Below are positions 16,715 through 25,323 of a stretch of DNA of 64,000 bases, in pieces. The stretch is from Flavobacteriales bacterium UBA2306 (GTDB lineage Bacteria > Bacteroidota > Bacteroidia > Flavobacteriales > Weeksellaceae), in the NCBI GenBank assembly GCA_002345565.1, contig DDVS01000001.1, positions 614,712 through 678,711 on the forward strand. Reading direction: 5' to 3'. Position 1 is the stretch's first letter. Every line of letters begins with the position of its first letter. The notes beneath the pieces were generated by a model. It was not told the DNA's origin. It saw only the letters and a list, made by a program, of their open reading frames with translations, and ran no database searches. The position numbers and the translations under genes were made by a program.

Positions 16715-17356
16715 ATGAAAATTTATTTAAAAGTCATTTTAAGCTTAAGCTTTTTGGGAAATATAAGCATGTTTAATTCCCAATCTATTGATAATAAATC
16801 AAAAAATATTTTGGATAGTGTTACCAAAAGTTATAAGAGCAAAAAAAATTCTTATTTCAAATTTGTCTATGGCACAGGTAAGTCAAAAGTAAGCCAAAGC
16901 CAAACCGGTATCTTTTATTCTGACAATAATCGTTATAAATTAAAAATAATGGGCATTGAGCAGATTTTTGATGGGAACAAAATATATAATATTAATGATG
17001 AAGATAAGGAAATCACCATTTCTAAACCAGATGGTAATCAAGCTCAATTTTCACCTTTAAGCTATTTGGATTCTTATAAAAACGAGTACAACGTTAGCTA
17101 TTCCGGCAGTAAAACCATTAATGGAATTCCGGTAGATATTCTGAAAATGACGCCTGTTAAAAACAACGGTATCAAAACTGTGATGTTATATATTAATTCT
17201 CCACAGAAAAAATTAATAAAACTAGAACAAATTTCCACTAATAATGACATTGCTGTCATCACCATCAGTAATTATAAGGAAAACCAAGCATTGAGCCCGT
17301 CTGTTTTTAACTTTGACAAATCAAAATATCAAAACTACATCATTACAGAAATATAA
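16715..17356 (+). CDS. LolA-like outer-membrane lipoprotein carrier
   Basis: 213 residues with a signal peptide (about 1-22). The body is an open beta-barrel type: YFKFVYGTGKSKVSQSQTGIF, DNNRYKLKIMGIEQIFDGNKIYNIN, then alternating strands and ILKMTPVKNNG. This is the LolA pattern: a periplasmic chaperone that receives lipoproteins from LolCDE and carries them to the outer membrane. Flavobacteria often have several paralogues, so this may not be the essential one. It ends at a bidirectional terminator. Confidence 0.75.
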   Translation: MKIYLKVILSLSFLGNISMFNSQSIDNKSKNILDSVTKSYKSKKNSYFKFVYGTGKSKVSQSQTGIFYSDNNRYKLKIMGIEQIFDGNKIYNINDEDKEITISKPDGNQAQFSPLSYLDSYKNEYNVSYSGSKTINGIPVDILKMTPVKNNGIKTVMLYINSPQKKLIKLEQISTNNDIAVITISNYKENQALSPSVFNFDKSKYQNYIITEI

Positions 17357-17357
17357 A

Positions 17358-17391
17358 AAATAAAGCAGTCTTTTGGACTGCTTTATTTTTT
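17358..17391. terminator. Bidirectional terminator
   Basis: AAAGCAGTC / GACTGCTTT stem with a five-base loop and T-runs on both strands, between convergent genes; it overlaps the stop codon of the minus-strand gene. Confidence 0.85.
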
Positions 17392-18102
17392 TACTTTAAA
17401 ATCTTTTGCACCTGGATAAGGTTGCAAATAACCGAGATTCCAATTAGACTGAAGGAGTGACTCTATAAACAAATCGTCTCTGTATTGATGAGGATCATAA
17501 GGGGTTTTGAGACTAATATCTGCAATATTTCCTTTAACATTCCACCAAAAAGCGCTCCATCCTCCTCTAAGTTCCTTTATAATTTCGTAAACCGTTTTCC
17601 CGGTTGCTCTGTTCATTAGTTTTGCAAAAACCTGTCCTTCTGTTGTTGTAAGTTCTTTGAGTTGCTTTTCATAGCTATCTGCTAATTCTGTCTGTCTTTT
17701 TTTCATATAGCGGCTTCTTTCATAACCTTTCATAGCGGCCGTTTCTTTTTCAATACTGCGGTATTGCTCCAGGGCATTCAAGAAAAGAGGGTAGACACGA
17801 TTGAGCTTTTTGTTGAGAAAAAAATAAAAATTCTTATCCAGTTGATTATTAAAATGAGGATTCGCTCTAAGGGTTAACTCATCCAGAACAATCACTTGTT
17901 CACCATTTATTTTATAAATTTTGGCTTTTTGGGCTTCGTCATAAAAATATTCGTTACCAAATTCATCTTTCTGTAATTTGTTTTTAGGAATTTCGTCGAA
18001 GGATTTTATTTGAAGAGTATCTTGCTGTGAAAAACAAAATATACCTAGAAAAGAAAAAAGAATCAAAAGTGTTTTGTCAAAAATCATTATTTTTACCCTC
18101 AT
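17383..18102 (-). CDS. DUF4294 family exported protein
   Basis: 239 residues. A hydrophobic signal segment ends near CFSQQ. YYFYDEAQKAK, RVYPLFLNALEQYRSIEKE and GKTVYEIIKELRGGWSAFWWN are recognisable as DUF4294, a family restricted largely to Bacteroidota. The role is unknown; a periplasmic location is likely. An alternative Met six residues in is also plausible. It is divergent from the M42 peptidase, a pairing common in flavobacteria, so a shared promoter region of 44 bases is used. Confidence 0.75.
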   Translation of the reverse strand: MRVKIMIFDKTLLILFSFLGIFCFSQQDTLQIKSFDEIPKNKLQKDEFGNEYFYDEAQKAKIYKINGEQVIVLDELTLRANPHFNNQLDKNFYFFLNKKLNRVYPLFLNALEQYRSIEKETAAMKGYERSRYMKKRQTELADSYEKQLKELTTTEGQVFAKLMNRATGKTVYEIIKELRGGWSAFWWNVKGNIADISLKTPYDPHQYRDDLFIESLLQSNWNLGYLQPYPGAKDFKVKK

Positions 18103-18146
18103 AAAAAATTAACAAATCTTAACATCAAAAATCATTCCTTTCTAAT

Positions 18147-19223
18147 ATGAAATTTGAAAAGAAATCCATTAAATTTTTAGAAGAATATCTTAACACCGCA
18201 TCTCCAACAGGTTATGAGCATAAAGGCCAAAAAATCTGGATGGATTATATTAAGCCGTATGTTGACAAAATTGAAGTAGATCATTATGGAACCGCTTATG
18301 GTATTATTAATCCAGAAGCAGATTTCCGTGTGGTAATAGAAGCTCATGCAGACGAAATTAGCTGGTATGTAAACTATATCACAGACGATGGGTTAATCTA
18401 TGTTATCAGAAACGGAGGATCTGACCAGACCATTGCTCCCTCAAAAGTTGTTAACATACACGGCGAAAAAGGCCTTATAAAAGGCGTTTTCGGTTGGCCC
18501 GCCATCCATACAAGAAGCGCCAATCAAAACGAACCAACACCAAAAATTGAAAATATTTTTATCGATTGCGGTGCTACTTCTAAAAAAGAAGTAGAAGAAC
18601 TGGGAATTTTCGTTGGATGTATGATAACCTATCCGGATGAGTTTTTTGAACTCAATGACAGATATTTTGTTTGCCGTGCCTTGGACAACAGAATCGGAGG
18701 TTTTATGATTGCTGAAGTTGCCAGACTTTTAAAAGAAAACAAAAAGAAACTACCTTTCGGATTGTACATTACCAATTCTGTTCAGGAAGAAGTCGGACTT
18801 TATGGCGCAGATATGATTGCAGATACCATTAAACCCAATATTGCCATTGTGACAGACGTAACACACGATACGACCACCCCAATGATTGAAAAGAAAAAAG
18901 AAGGCGATCAAAAATGTGGCGACGGACCGGTAGTTTTCTTTGCGCCAAGTGTGCATCATACTATTAGAGAATTGATTATCGACACAGCCAAAGAAAAAGA
19001 AATTCCTTTTCAAAGAGCAGCAGCAAGCAGAGCAACAGGAACCGATACAGACGCTTTTGCTCATTCCAACGGTGGCGTTCCAAGTGCTTTAATTTCACTT
19101 CCTCTGCGTTATATGCACACAACGGTAGAAATGGTTTCAAAAGAAGATGTTTCCAATGTTATTAAACTAATTTATGAGAGTCTTCTCAAAATAAAACCGA
19201 CAATGAAACTGAAATATCATTAA
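18147..19223 (+). CDS. M42-family metallopeptidase (glutamyl/aminopeptidase type)
   Basis: 358 residues. Metal ligands and catalytic residues are visible: EAHADEISW (first His and Asp), FVCRALDNRIGG (bridging Asp), VQEEVGLYGA (two Glu), TDVTHDTT (Asp) and the C-terminal YMHTTVEM (His). M42 enzymes are cytosolic di-metal aminopeptidases that form large tetrahedral particles and trim peptides; some members act as glucanases. It is followed at 26 bases by rpe in the same direction. Confidence 0.9.
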   Translation: MKFEKKSIKFLEEYLNTASPTGYEHKGQKIWMDYIKPYVDKIEVDHYGTAYGIINPEADFRVVIEAHADEISWYVNYITDDGLIYVIRNGGSDQTIAPSKVVNIHGEKGLIKGVFGWPAIHTRSANQNEPTPKIENIFIDCGATSKKEVEELGIFVGCMITYPDEFFELNDRYFVCRALDNRIGGFMIAEVARLLKENKKKLPFGLYITNSVQEEVGLYGADMIADTIKPNIAIVTDVTHDTTTPMIEKKKEGDQKCGDGPVVFFAPSVHHTIRELIIDTAKEKEIPFQRAAASRATGTDTDAFAHSNGGVPSALISLPLRYMHTTVEMVSKEDVSNVIKLIYESLLKIKPTMKLKYH

Positions 19224-19249
19224 AATCCAGTAAAAAGTAAATTATAAAA

Positions 19250-19900
19250 ATGAAAAACAAATTAATTGCACCTTCCCTTCTTTCCGCAGATTTTGGAAAC
19301 CTACAAAGAGATATAGAGATGCTAAATAACTCCCAGGCAGACTGGTTTCACGTAGATGTGATGGACGGCCGTTTTGTCCCCAATATTTCTTTCGGATTTC
19401 CGGTGATGAAAACCGTACAGCAACATGCCAAAAAATTCGTGGATGTACATCTGATGATTGTGGAACCGGATAAATATGTGGATGAGTTCATAGAATATGG
19501 AGCAGATTTAATCTCAGTCCATTTTGAAGCCTGCACACATCTCCACAGAACCATTCATCAGATTCAGGACAAAGGAGCGAAAGCTGGTGTTGTTCTAAAT
19601 CCGGCAACTCCTGTTCTGATGTTGGAAGACATTATAGCAGATGTAGATTTGGTGTTATTGATGAGTGTAAATCCTGGTTTTGGAGGGCAAAAATTTATTC
19701 AGAATACTTACAAAAAAATCAGTGAAACAAAAGATCTGATTCTAAGCAATAACTCAACCGCCTTAATCCAAATTGACGGCGGCGTAAACTTAGAGAATGC
19801 CTCTAAACTTTTCGAGGCAGGAGCAGATGTTTTGGTGGCAGGAAACGCCGTTTTCTCATCAGAAAATCCGGAGAAAACTATAGAGCTTTTGAAAATCTAA
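19250..19900 (+). CDS. rpe: Ribulose-phosphate 3-epimerase
   Basis: 216 residues, TIM barrel, full family length. APSLLSADFGNL at the N-terminus, FHVDVMDGRFVPN (catalytic Asp and metal site), VHLMIVEP, SVNPGFGGQKFI and QIDGGVN with the second catalytic Asp are all present. It interconverts ribulose 5-phosphate and xylulose 5-phosphate in the pentose phosphate pathway. It sits in the same direction as the M42 peptidase and ends ahead of a palindromic repeat and a terminator. Confidence 0.96.
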   Translation: MKNKLIAPSLLSADFGNLQRDIEMLNNSQADWFHVDVMDGRFVPNISFGFPVMKTVQQHAKKFVDVHLMIVEPDKYVDEFIEYGADLISVHFEACTHLHRTIHQIQDKGAKAGVVLNPATPVLMLEDIIADVDLVLLMSVNPGFGGQKFIQNTYKKISETKDLILSNNSTALIQIDGGVNLENASKLFEAGADVLVAGNAVFSSENPEKTIELLKI

Positions 19901-19905
19901 ATTAT

Positions 19906-20026
19906 TTAGGAGCTTTATCCCGCTATCCGCTATATCTTTTTTGTCTTAGAAATTTTGTCATCTAATCGAAGTTTTCAGTTAAGACAAAAAAGGATGCCGC
20001 TACTATCGGGGCTAGTGACAAGCTAA
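19906..20026. repeat. Structured intergenic repeat with GGATGCCGCT core
   Basis: A perfect 13-bp inverted repeat (CTTTTTTGTCTTA at 19936-19948; TAAGACAAAAAAG at 19980-19992) encloses a 31-base loop. It is flanked by TCCCGCTATCCGCTATAT on the left and GGATGCCGCTACTATCGGGG on the right. From memory, close relatives of these flanks recur in intergenic regions of many Flavobacteriia; this could not be searched here. It has no coding frame. Confidence 0.55.
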
Positions 20027-20031
20027 TACAA

Positions 20032-20068
20032 AAAAAATAGGCTGTCAGTTTTGACAGCCTATTTTTTA
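20032..20068. terminator. Bidirectional terminator between rpe and ndk
   Basis: AAATAGGCTGTCA / TGACAGCCTATTT stem, four-base loop, and T-runs on both strands. Confidence 0.9.
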
Positions 20069-20088
20069 TATTTGATTTTCAGAAGAAA

Positions 20089-20508
20089 TTAAAAAATCTC
20101 TCTCCCTGAAAAATGAAATTGAGCCTCCATAAGCGCATTCTCATCAGAATCAGAACCGTGAACAGCATTTTCTCCGATGCTTCTTGCGAAAAGTTTTCTG
20201 ATAGTTCCTTCAGCTGCTTCAGCAGGGTTTGTAGCACCAATTGTAGTTCTGAAATCTTCTACTGCATTATCTTTTTCAAGAACCGCAGCTACGATTGGGC
20301 CAGAAGACATAAATTGAACCAATTCTCCGTAGAAAGGTCTTTCAGAATGCACCTCGTAGAATTTTTTAGCATCAGCTACAGTCAACTGAGTTAATTTCAA
20401 AGCTTTGATTTTAAAACCAGCCTCGCTGATTTTTCCAAGAATCGCTCCAATGTGTCCATCCGCTACTGCATCTGGCTTAATCATGGTAAAAGTGATTTTT
20501 CCTGACAT
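20089..20508 (-). CDS. ndk: Nucleoside-diphosphate kinase
   Basis: 139 residues. TFTMIKPDAV at the N-terminus and the phosphorylated His117 in NAVHGSDSDENA are diagnostic. It transfers gamma-phosphate between NTPs and NDPs through the phosphohistidine. Its length matches the typical 140-residue subunit. Monocistronic, convergent with rpe. Confidence 0.97.
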   Translation of the reverse strand: MSGKITFTMIKPDAVADGHIGAILGKISEAGFKIKALKLTQLTVADAKKFYEVHSERPFYGELVQFMSSGPIVAAVLEKDNAVEDFRTTIGATNPAEAAEGTIRKLFARSIGENAVHGSDSDENALMEAQFHFSGREIF

Positions 20509-20599
20509 TTTTTTATTTATTTTTTAAAGAGTTGCAAATTTACAATATTTTTTTGTTACATTTGTTCTCGGAAATTCTTTTCTGGGAAACGTTATTGTT

Positions 20600-20615
20600 T
20601 GGCACAGTATTTGTA
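20600..20615 (+). promoter_or_regulatory. Sigma-54-like -24/-12 promoter
   Basis: TGGCACAGTATTTGTA aligns with the consensus TGGCACGrnnnTTGCw, matching all but two fixed positions (G to A at 7, C to T at 15), with the GG and TTG spacing correct. An RpoN gene is not in the window, so use by sigma-54 is inferred. Confidence 0.45.
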
Positions 20616-20625
20616 ACAATTAATT

Positions 20626-20693
20626 CGATTCTCATGTTTAATTTGAGTTTTCATGGTTATTAGTTTTTACCCCAACTTCGGTTGGGGTTTTTT
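20626..20693 (+). ncRNA. Putative ~70-nt terminated transcript
   Basis: It starts about 12 bases after the sigma-54-like box and ends at a canonical terminator. The only ORF is eight codons (ATG at 20634). The 5' end is predicted. Confidence 0.35.
20669..20693 (+). terminator. UUCG-tetraloop terminator
   Basis: CCCCAAC / GTTGGGG stem closed by TTCG, followed by six T. Confidence 0.9.
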
Positions 20694-20706
20694 CATGTGT
20701 AATTTC

Positions 20707-20739
20707 AAAAAAAACACCGAAACAAATGTTGTTTCGGTG
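20707..20739 (-). terminator. Terminator of purF
   Basis: CACCGAAACAA / TTGTTTCGGTG perfect 11-bp stem with a three-base loop; followed by eight T on the minus strand. Confidence 0.85.
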
Positions 20740-20822
20740 CTTTTAATTATATTTTACTATTATTGATTCTTATCAGTTTGATTTATATCAGAAATCGTCA
20801 AATCAGTCTAACAACATAAATA

Positions 20823-22346
20823 CTAATCTCCCTGATCTACAAATGCTAATTCATCAGGGTTTTTTACCGGATATTTCTCAGTAAAACATCCGAAGCAATA
20901 GTTAGGCGATCCTAAAATATGAATCAGATTATCTACACTTAAAAATTCTAAACTGTCAACATCCAGATATTTTCTCAATTCTTCTTTGGTCATATTGGCA
21001 GAAATTAAGTCATCTTTTGTAGGCGTATCTATTCCTAAAAAACAAGGCGCAATAATGGGCGGAGAAACACTTCGGAAGTGGATTTCCTTCACTCCTGCAT
21101 TTTTCAGAATCTTAACCAAACGTTTCGAAGTTGTTCCTCTTACGATGGAATCATCTATGATAACCACTTTTTTATCCTTGATCTCAGAAATGATAGGATT
21201 GAGCTTAAGATTTACAAAATGTTCTCTCATCTCCTGAGACGGAATAATAAATGAACGACCAATGTATCTATTCTTAATCAAAACTGGTCTGAATGGAATA
21301 CCAGAAGCCTTGGAAAAACCAATCGCAGCAGGAACGCCGGAATCTGGAACTCCAATAACGATATCAGCTTCCACAGGTGCTTGTTCCCAAATCTTCATCC
21401 CAGATTTCTCTCTCACTTCGTGAACATTAATGCCTTCCAAACTAGAATCTGGTCTTGCGAAATAAATATATTCGAAAGCACAGATTTTATTGACACAATC
21501 GTCTTTAACCAAATAAGATTGTAAGCCTTTTTCGTTATCACTGGTGTAAACAATTTCACCGGGAAGAATATCACGGACATATTGCGCTCCTACTCCATCC
21601 AAAGCACAAGTCTCGGAAGCTACTACAAACGTATTTTCGTCAATTGCACCCAAAACCAAAGGTCTGATTCCATTAAAATCCCGGAAAGCAAAAAACTTAT
21701 TTCTTGTAATCCCAACAACCGAATAAGCACCTTCGATTTTTTCCATCGTTGCTTTGATGGCTCCTCTAAGACCTAAATCCAGGTTTTTCTGAATCAATCT
21801 CAGAATAACTTCAGTATCAGAAGTTGCACGGAAAACAACGCCTTCGTCTTCTAATTCTTTTCGCAGTTGTTTTGCATTGGTAAGGTTCCCGTTATGGGCT
21901 ATAGACAATATGATTTGGTCGTATTCATTCTTCGCAAAAAACGGCTGAAAATTATATTTCTTTTTGTCTCCAGCAGTGGTATATCTCGTATGTCCGATAA
22001 CGGTGCTTCCCATAAATTGCTGAGGTTCTTCAATCGTTTTAAAAACGTCCAAAACCAAACCTTCATCTTTTACAGAAAATATTTTACCGTGATTACCGAC
22101 TGCAATTCCACACGCCTCCTGCCCACGATGTTGTAAGGCAAAAAGCCCGAACTGCGACAAAGAAAATGTGTCCAAAGTTTCCGTGGAATGTAACCCGAAA
22201 ATCCCGCATTCTTCTTCCATTTTATCGAAAGGATAAAAAGCTTCCTTTTCTTTTTTGGAAAGATGTTTGGTTTCTTCGAAGTCCTGATAGCGATTTTGAA
22301 AAGCAAATTTTGGTAATGTGCTATATTTTTGAAATTCTAAATCCAT
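20823..22346 (-). CDS. purF: Amidophosphoribosyltransferase
   Basis: 507 residues. EEECGIFGLHST contains the N-terminal nucleophile Cys that must be exposed by propeptide cleavage. HNGNL and RPLVLG belong to the glutaminase domain, and VVIIDDSIVRGTTSKRL is the PRPP-binding loop. CAFEYIYFARPDS, a mid-protein Cys and YCFGCFTEKYP near the end match the four Cys ligands of the [4Fe-4S] Bacillus-type enzyme. It makes phosphoribosylamine, the first committed step of purine synthesis. With the start used here, 46 residues precede the Cys, much longer than the ~11 of B. subtilis; a later Met (MEEEC) would leave four. It lies 19 bases after purC. Confidence 0.95.
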   Translation of the reverse strand: MDLEFQKYSTLPKFAFQNRYQDFEETKHLSKKEKEAFYPFDKMEEECGIFGLHSTETLDTFSLSQFGLFALQHRGQEACGIAVGNHGKIFSVKDEGLVLDVFKTIEEPQQFMGSTVIGHTRYTTAGDKKKYNFQPFFAKNEYDQIILSIAHNGNLTNAKQLRKELEDEGVVFRATSDTEVILRLIQKNLDLGLRGAIKATMEKIEGAYSVVGITRNKFFAFRDFNGIRPLVLGAIDENTFVVASETCALDGVGAQYVRDILPGEIVYTSDNEKGLQSYLVKDDCVNKICAFEYIYFARPDSSLEGINVHEVREKSGMKIWEQAPVEADIVIGVPDSGVPAAIGFSKASGIPFRPVLIKNRYIGRSFIIPSQEMREHFVNLKLNPIISEIKDKKVVIIDDSIVRGTTSKRLVKILKNAGVKEIHFRSVSPPIIAPCFLGIDTPTKDDLISANMTKEELRKYLDVDSLEFLSVDNLIHILGSPNYCFGCFTEKYPVKNPDELAFVDQGD

Positions 22347-22365
22347 TCTAAATTTTTCTCGGATT

Positions 22366-23088
22366 TTATTTTTCTAGAGCAGTTTGTAATCTGTCAAAAA
22401 TCTCAACATAAGCTTCCGTAATTTCTCCCAAATCTCTTCGGAATCTGTCTTTATCTAGCTTTTTCATAGTATCTTTGTCCCAAAGTCTGCAAGTGTCCGG
22501 AGAGATCTCGTCTGCCAGAACAATTTTGCCGTCAGAAGTTTTTCCCAACTCGATTTTGAAATCCACAAGAATGACATTCATTTTATCAAACAAAGCAATC
22601 AAAAGATCGTTGATTTTGCCTGTCAAAGCATACATTTCTTTCAATTCCTCGAAAGTTGCAGCGCCTAAAAACACTGCGTGATAATCGTTAATCAAAGGAT
22701 CGCCCAATTCATCTTTTTTGTAGCAAATATCAAAAATAGTGACTGGAGATTTCAGACCTTCTTCCACGCCCAATCTCTGCGCCATACTTCCTGCAACATA
22801 GTTACGAACCACCATTTCCAATGGAATAATATCCACTTTTTTTACGAGTTGTTCTCTATCATCTAGTTTTTCGATGAAGTGTGTTGGAATGCCGTTATCT
22901 TTTAAATATCCGAAAATAAGTGTAGAAATCGCATTGTTCAATTCGCCTTTTCTATCGAATTGACCGCGCTTCTGTGCATTGAAAGCAGTAGCATCGTCTT
23001 TGTAACGAACAACGACCTCGTCCGGGTTTTCGGTAGCGAAAACCTGTTTAGCTTTACCTTCGTAAAGCATTTCTTTCTTTTGACTCAT
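22366..23088 (-). CDS. purC: Phosphoribosylaminoimidazole-succinocarboxamide synthase
   Basis: 240 residues, the size of bacterial PurC. MLYEGKAKQVFAT at the N-terminus, VRYKDDATAFNAQKRGQF, VVRNYVAGSMAQRLGVEEG, LVDFKIELGKT and ADEISPDTCRLWD are the conserved ATP and substrate blocks. It ligates aspartate to CAIR, forming SAICAR. First gene of a two-gene purC-purF operon; no purine riboswitch-like sequence is seen upstream. Confidence 0.97.
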   Translation of the reverse strand: MSQKKEMLYEGKAKQVFATENPDEVVVRYKDDATAFNAQKRGQFDRKGELNNAISTLIFGYLKDNGIPTHFIEKLDDREQLVKKVDIIPLEMVVRNYVAGSMAQRLGVEEGLKSPVTIFDICYKKDELGDPLINDYHAVFLGAATFEELKEMYALTGKINDLLIALFDKMNVILVDFKIELGKTSDGKIVLADEISPDTCRLWDKDTMKKLDKDRFRRDLGEITEAYVEIFDRLQTALEK

Positions 23089-23227
23089 AATGTTTCATTT
23101 TTTTAAAAGGAATTCGCGAATCACTTCGATTTCCAATTAAACTTTTTACTGTTAGATTTATGCACAAATTTACGAAATTTTTACTACTTAAAATTAATCC
23201 AGTTTTTTTTGAATTTTCTTACCTATA

Positions 23228-23260
23228 AAAAAGAAAAATTCTCCCTTTTGAGGAGAATTT
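23228..23260 (-). terminator. Terminator of the secreted nuclease gene
   Basis: AAATTCTCC / GGAGAATTT stem with a seven-base loop, followed on the minus strand by a T-rich tail. Confidence 0.8.
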
Positions 23261-23281
23261 CAATGATTTATTTGTTCAATT

Positions 23282-25123
23282 TTATTTTTTGATAAACCTA
23301 AAGCTTTTTCCATCCAGATTAATGATGTAAACATTGATGGTTAAAGATTTTACATCAATTTTTTGCTGCGGTGTAACATTATTTACTGTTTTTAATAATG
23401 TCCCGCTTAAATCAAAAATCTGCAAGGTTTTGATATTGGTTTTCTGGCCCTGAATAAAGATATAATCTGAAACAGGATTTGGATAAATCAACATATCTTT
23501 ATTAATTGAAGAAACATCCGAAACCACCAAGCTTCCTAGATTTTGGCAATAATCACTAGCGAAAGTATTCCATTCGTTTGCATCATAAATTGTATTAGGA
23601 TTTAGAATTTCAGATTTTCTATAGAGCGATTTATTAGCATTTGAATTATCTGTGCCTATTAATCCTACTCCGTCAACTGTGGTTGTTCCGTAAGAAAGCT
23701 GAATGTATTGACTTCCTGTAAAAGTCAATGCTGAAGAAGCAGTTACAAACTTCCCGTTATCTGTATTATAGCAGCTAAAGTTAGCATTAGGATTTATCAC
23801 AACAAAACTCTCGTTGTTGGCAATTGTATTTTCCATTTCAAAAGCTTCGGAGAAATAATAATTAGTCCCTTTAAATTGGGCGTATAATCTATATTTATTG
23901 AGATTAACCTCGTGTCCTGTTCTGTTGGTAATTTCTATGGCTTTGTTATTCGCAGTTCCTTCCAGATATTTTGTGATTTGAATATCTTTTGCATAAACAT
24001 CTGTAGCCAAAGTAGTTACCGATAAAGTATTACTTTCTGGGCTTTCGAGATAGCCAGCATCATAAGCTTTCACGGTAAAGTTATAAGTTGTGCTTGGCGT
24101 AAGATGATCCGCAGAAAAAGAATTGGTTTTTGAAGTGCCAATCAAAACGCCATCCTGATAAATTTTGTAGCCCAAAACATCTGTTTCCGGACTCGTTTGC
24201 CAATTCAAATTGACAAAATAAGCAGAATTTCTTGCTAAAAGAAGCTGAGAAGGTGCAGCCGGTGCAACATTATCTGGCGTCTGATTCCAAATTAAACTTA
24301 CCCATTCCGGATGGTCTATGAATGGATTTCTGTTTTTCTGAATGTTGAAAACCGCATTATTTCTGTCAATTTCTCTCTGAGAAACAGGATCTTGCTGATG
24401 CCAGCTAAGCAACATCGCAATATACCAGTTTTCGTAGGCTTTTTCCTCGGTTCCGTTCAGCGGATTGGTATCTTTTGTAGGATCCGCATTATTGGTATGA
24501 TTAAAACCAGACAATTTACCTTCATATCTAACAGCAAAATACAGAAGTGTTCTTGCAATATCTCCTTTGAATTCGTCAATCGGTTCATAAACACGACCTG
24601 TATAAGTGGCGTTTGGCGTTCCGTTTGCCGCTTGTTTGGATCCGTTTGTAAAATTATAATACACTGTAGAACCTGCTTTTGCATAAGGATAATTACTTCT
24701 TAACTGATTGATTCTCGCATCTGTGGGAACCACATAAAACAAGTCGGAATACATTGGATAATTACTACTGAAGGTACTTTGCGGCATCATATGTTCCCGG
24801 TTCCAGCCCAACCCTTCTGCATTGGCGCTTCCAATCATATTAGCAGTAGTATAATTGTACGCATCTGCTCCAGTTGGATTTTCCGAATAAATATCGAGAA
24901 CAGTTCCGTCGTTTTCGTAATACTTATCAATGTCTGTCTGTGCATAGAATGCTTGCAAATCTGCATAATTCCAATTATAAGTTTTAACAGAAATAATATC
25001 GTGAAGTTTAGATTTTAGCGCATAACCAGACAAATTTTCTGTTCCTGAATAATAACTTTCTGGAATCTGTGCCGATGAAAAAGCAGGAAAAACTATTAAA
25101 GCTAATAGATATTTTTTAATCAT
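23282..25123 (-). CDS. Secreted endonuclease I with FN3, lamin-tail and T9SS sorting domains
   Basis: 613 residues. Signal peptide ends FSSAQ. The EndA/NucM nuclease domain (about 20-265) carries the His-Me-finger active site WNREHMMPQSTF and FKGDIARTLLYFAVRYE. Next come a fibronectin type III domain (about 288-370), a lamin-tail-like domain (about 375-505; AIEITNRTGHEVNLNKYRL) and a type A T9SS tail (from about 540, LIYPNPVSDYIFIQG). The protein probably degrades extracellular DNA and RNA from the cell surface or medium. It is a longer paralogue of the nuclease at 42017-43078, which lacks the middle two domains. Confidence 0.9.
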   Translation of the reverse strand: MIKKYLLALIVFPAFSSAQIPESYYSGTENLSGYALKSKLHDIISVKTYNWNYADLQAFYAQTDIDKYYENDGTVLDIYSENPTGADAYNYTTANMIGSANAEGLGWNREHMMPQSTFSSNYPMYSDLFYVVPTDARINQLRSNYPYAKAGSTVYYNFTNGSKQAANGTPNATYTGRVYEPIDEFKGDIARTLLYFAVRYEGKLSGFNHTNNADPTKDTNPLNGTEEKAYENWYIAMLLSWHQQDPVSQREIDRNNAVFNIQKNRNPFIDHPEWVSLIWNQTPDNVAPAAPSQLLLARNSAYFVNLNWQTSPETDVLGYKIYQDGVLIGTSKTNSFSADHLTPSTTYNFTVKAYDAGYLESPESNTLSVTTLATDVYAKDIQITKYLEGTANNKAIEITNRTGHEVNLNKYRLYAQFKGTNYYFSEAFEMENTIANNESFVVINPNANFSCYNTDNGKFVTASSALTFTGSQYIQLSYGTTTVDGVGLIGTDNSNANKSLYRKSEILNPNTIYDANEWNTFASDYCQNLGSLVVSDVSSINKDMLIYPNPVSDYIFIQGQKTNIKTLQIFDLSGTLLKTVNNVTPQQKIDVKSLTINVYIINLDGKSFRFIKK

Positions 25124-25323
25124 ATTGATATTTTTTAAAACCGGGCGATAAATTTATCATTTTTTTACAGTAATCCTTATATTTTTCTGATTCTTAACAT
25201 TAATAATCATTTACAAATCCAGTTTTTTATTAACAGATTTCAAATACGATATAACATCTTTCCATTTATTTACAACGCTATACATTTTATTTTTCAGAAA
25301 TTTGTAATATCAATTCAAGAAAA

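Larger units (their letters stand above)
20509..20822. other. 314-base intergenic region between ndk and purF
   Basis: Contains a sigma-54-like promoter, a predicted ~70-nt transcript with a UUCG-loop terminator, and the purF terminator. The last 80 bases before purF show no recognisable element and no gene. Confidence 0.6.
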
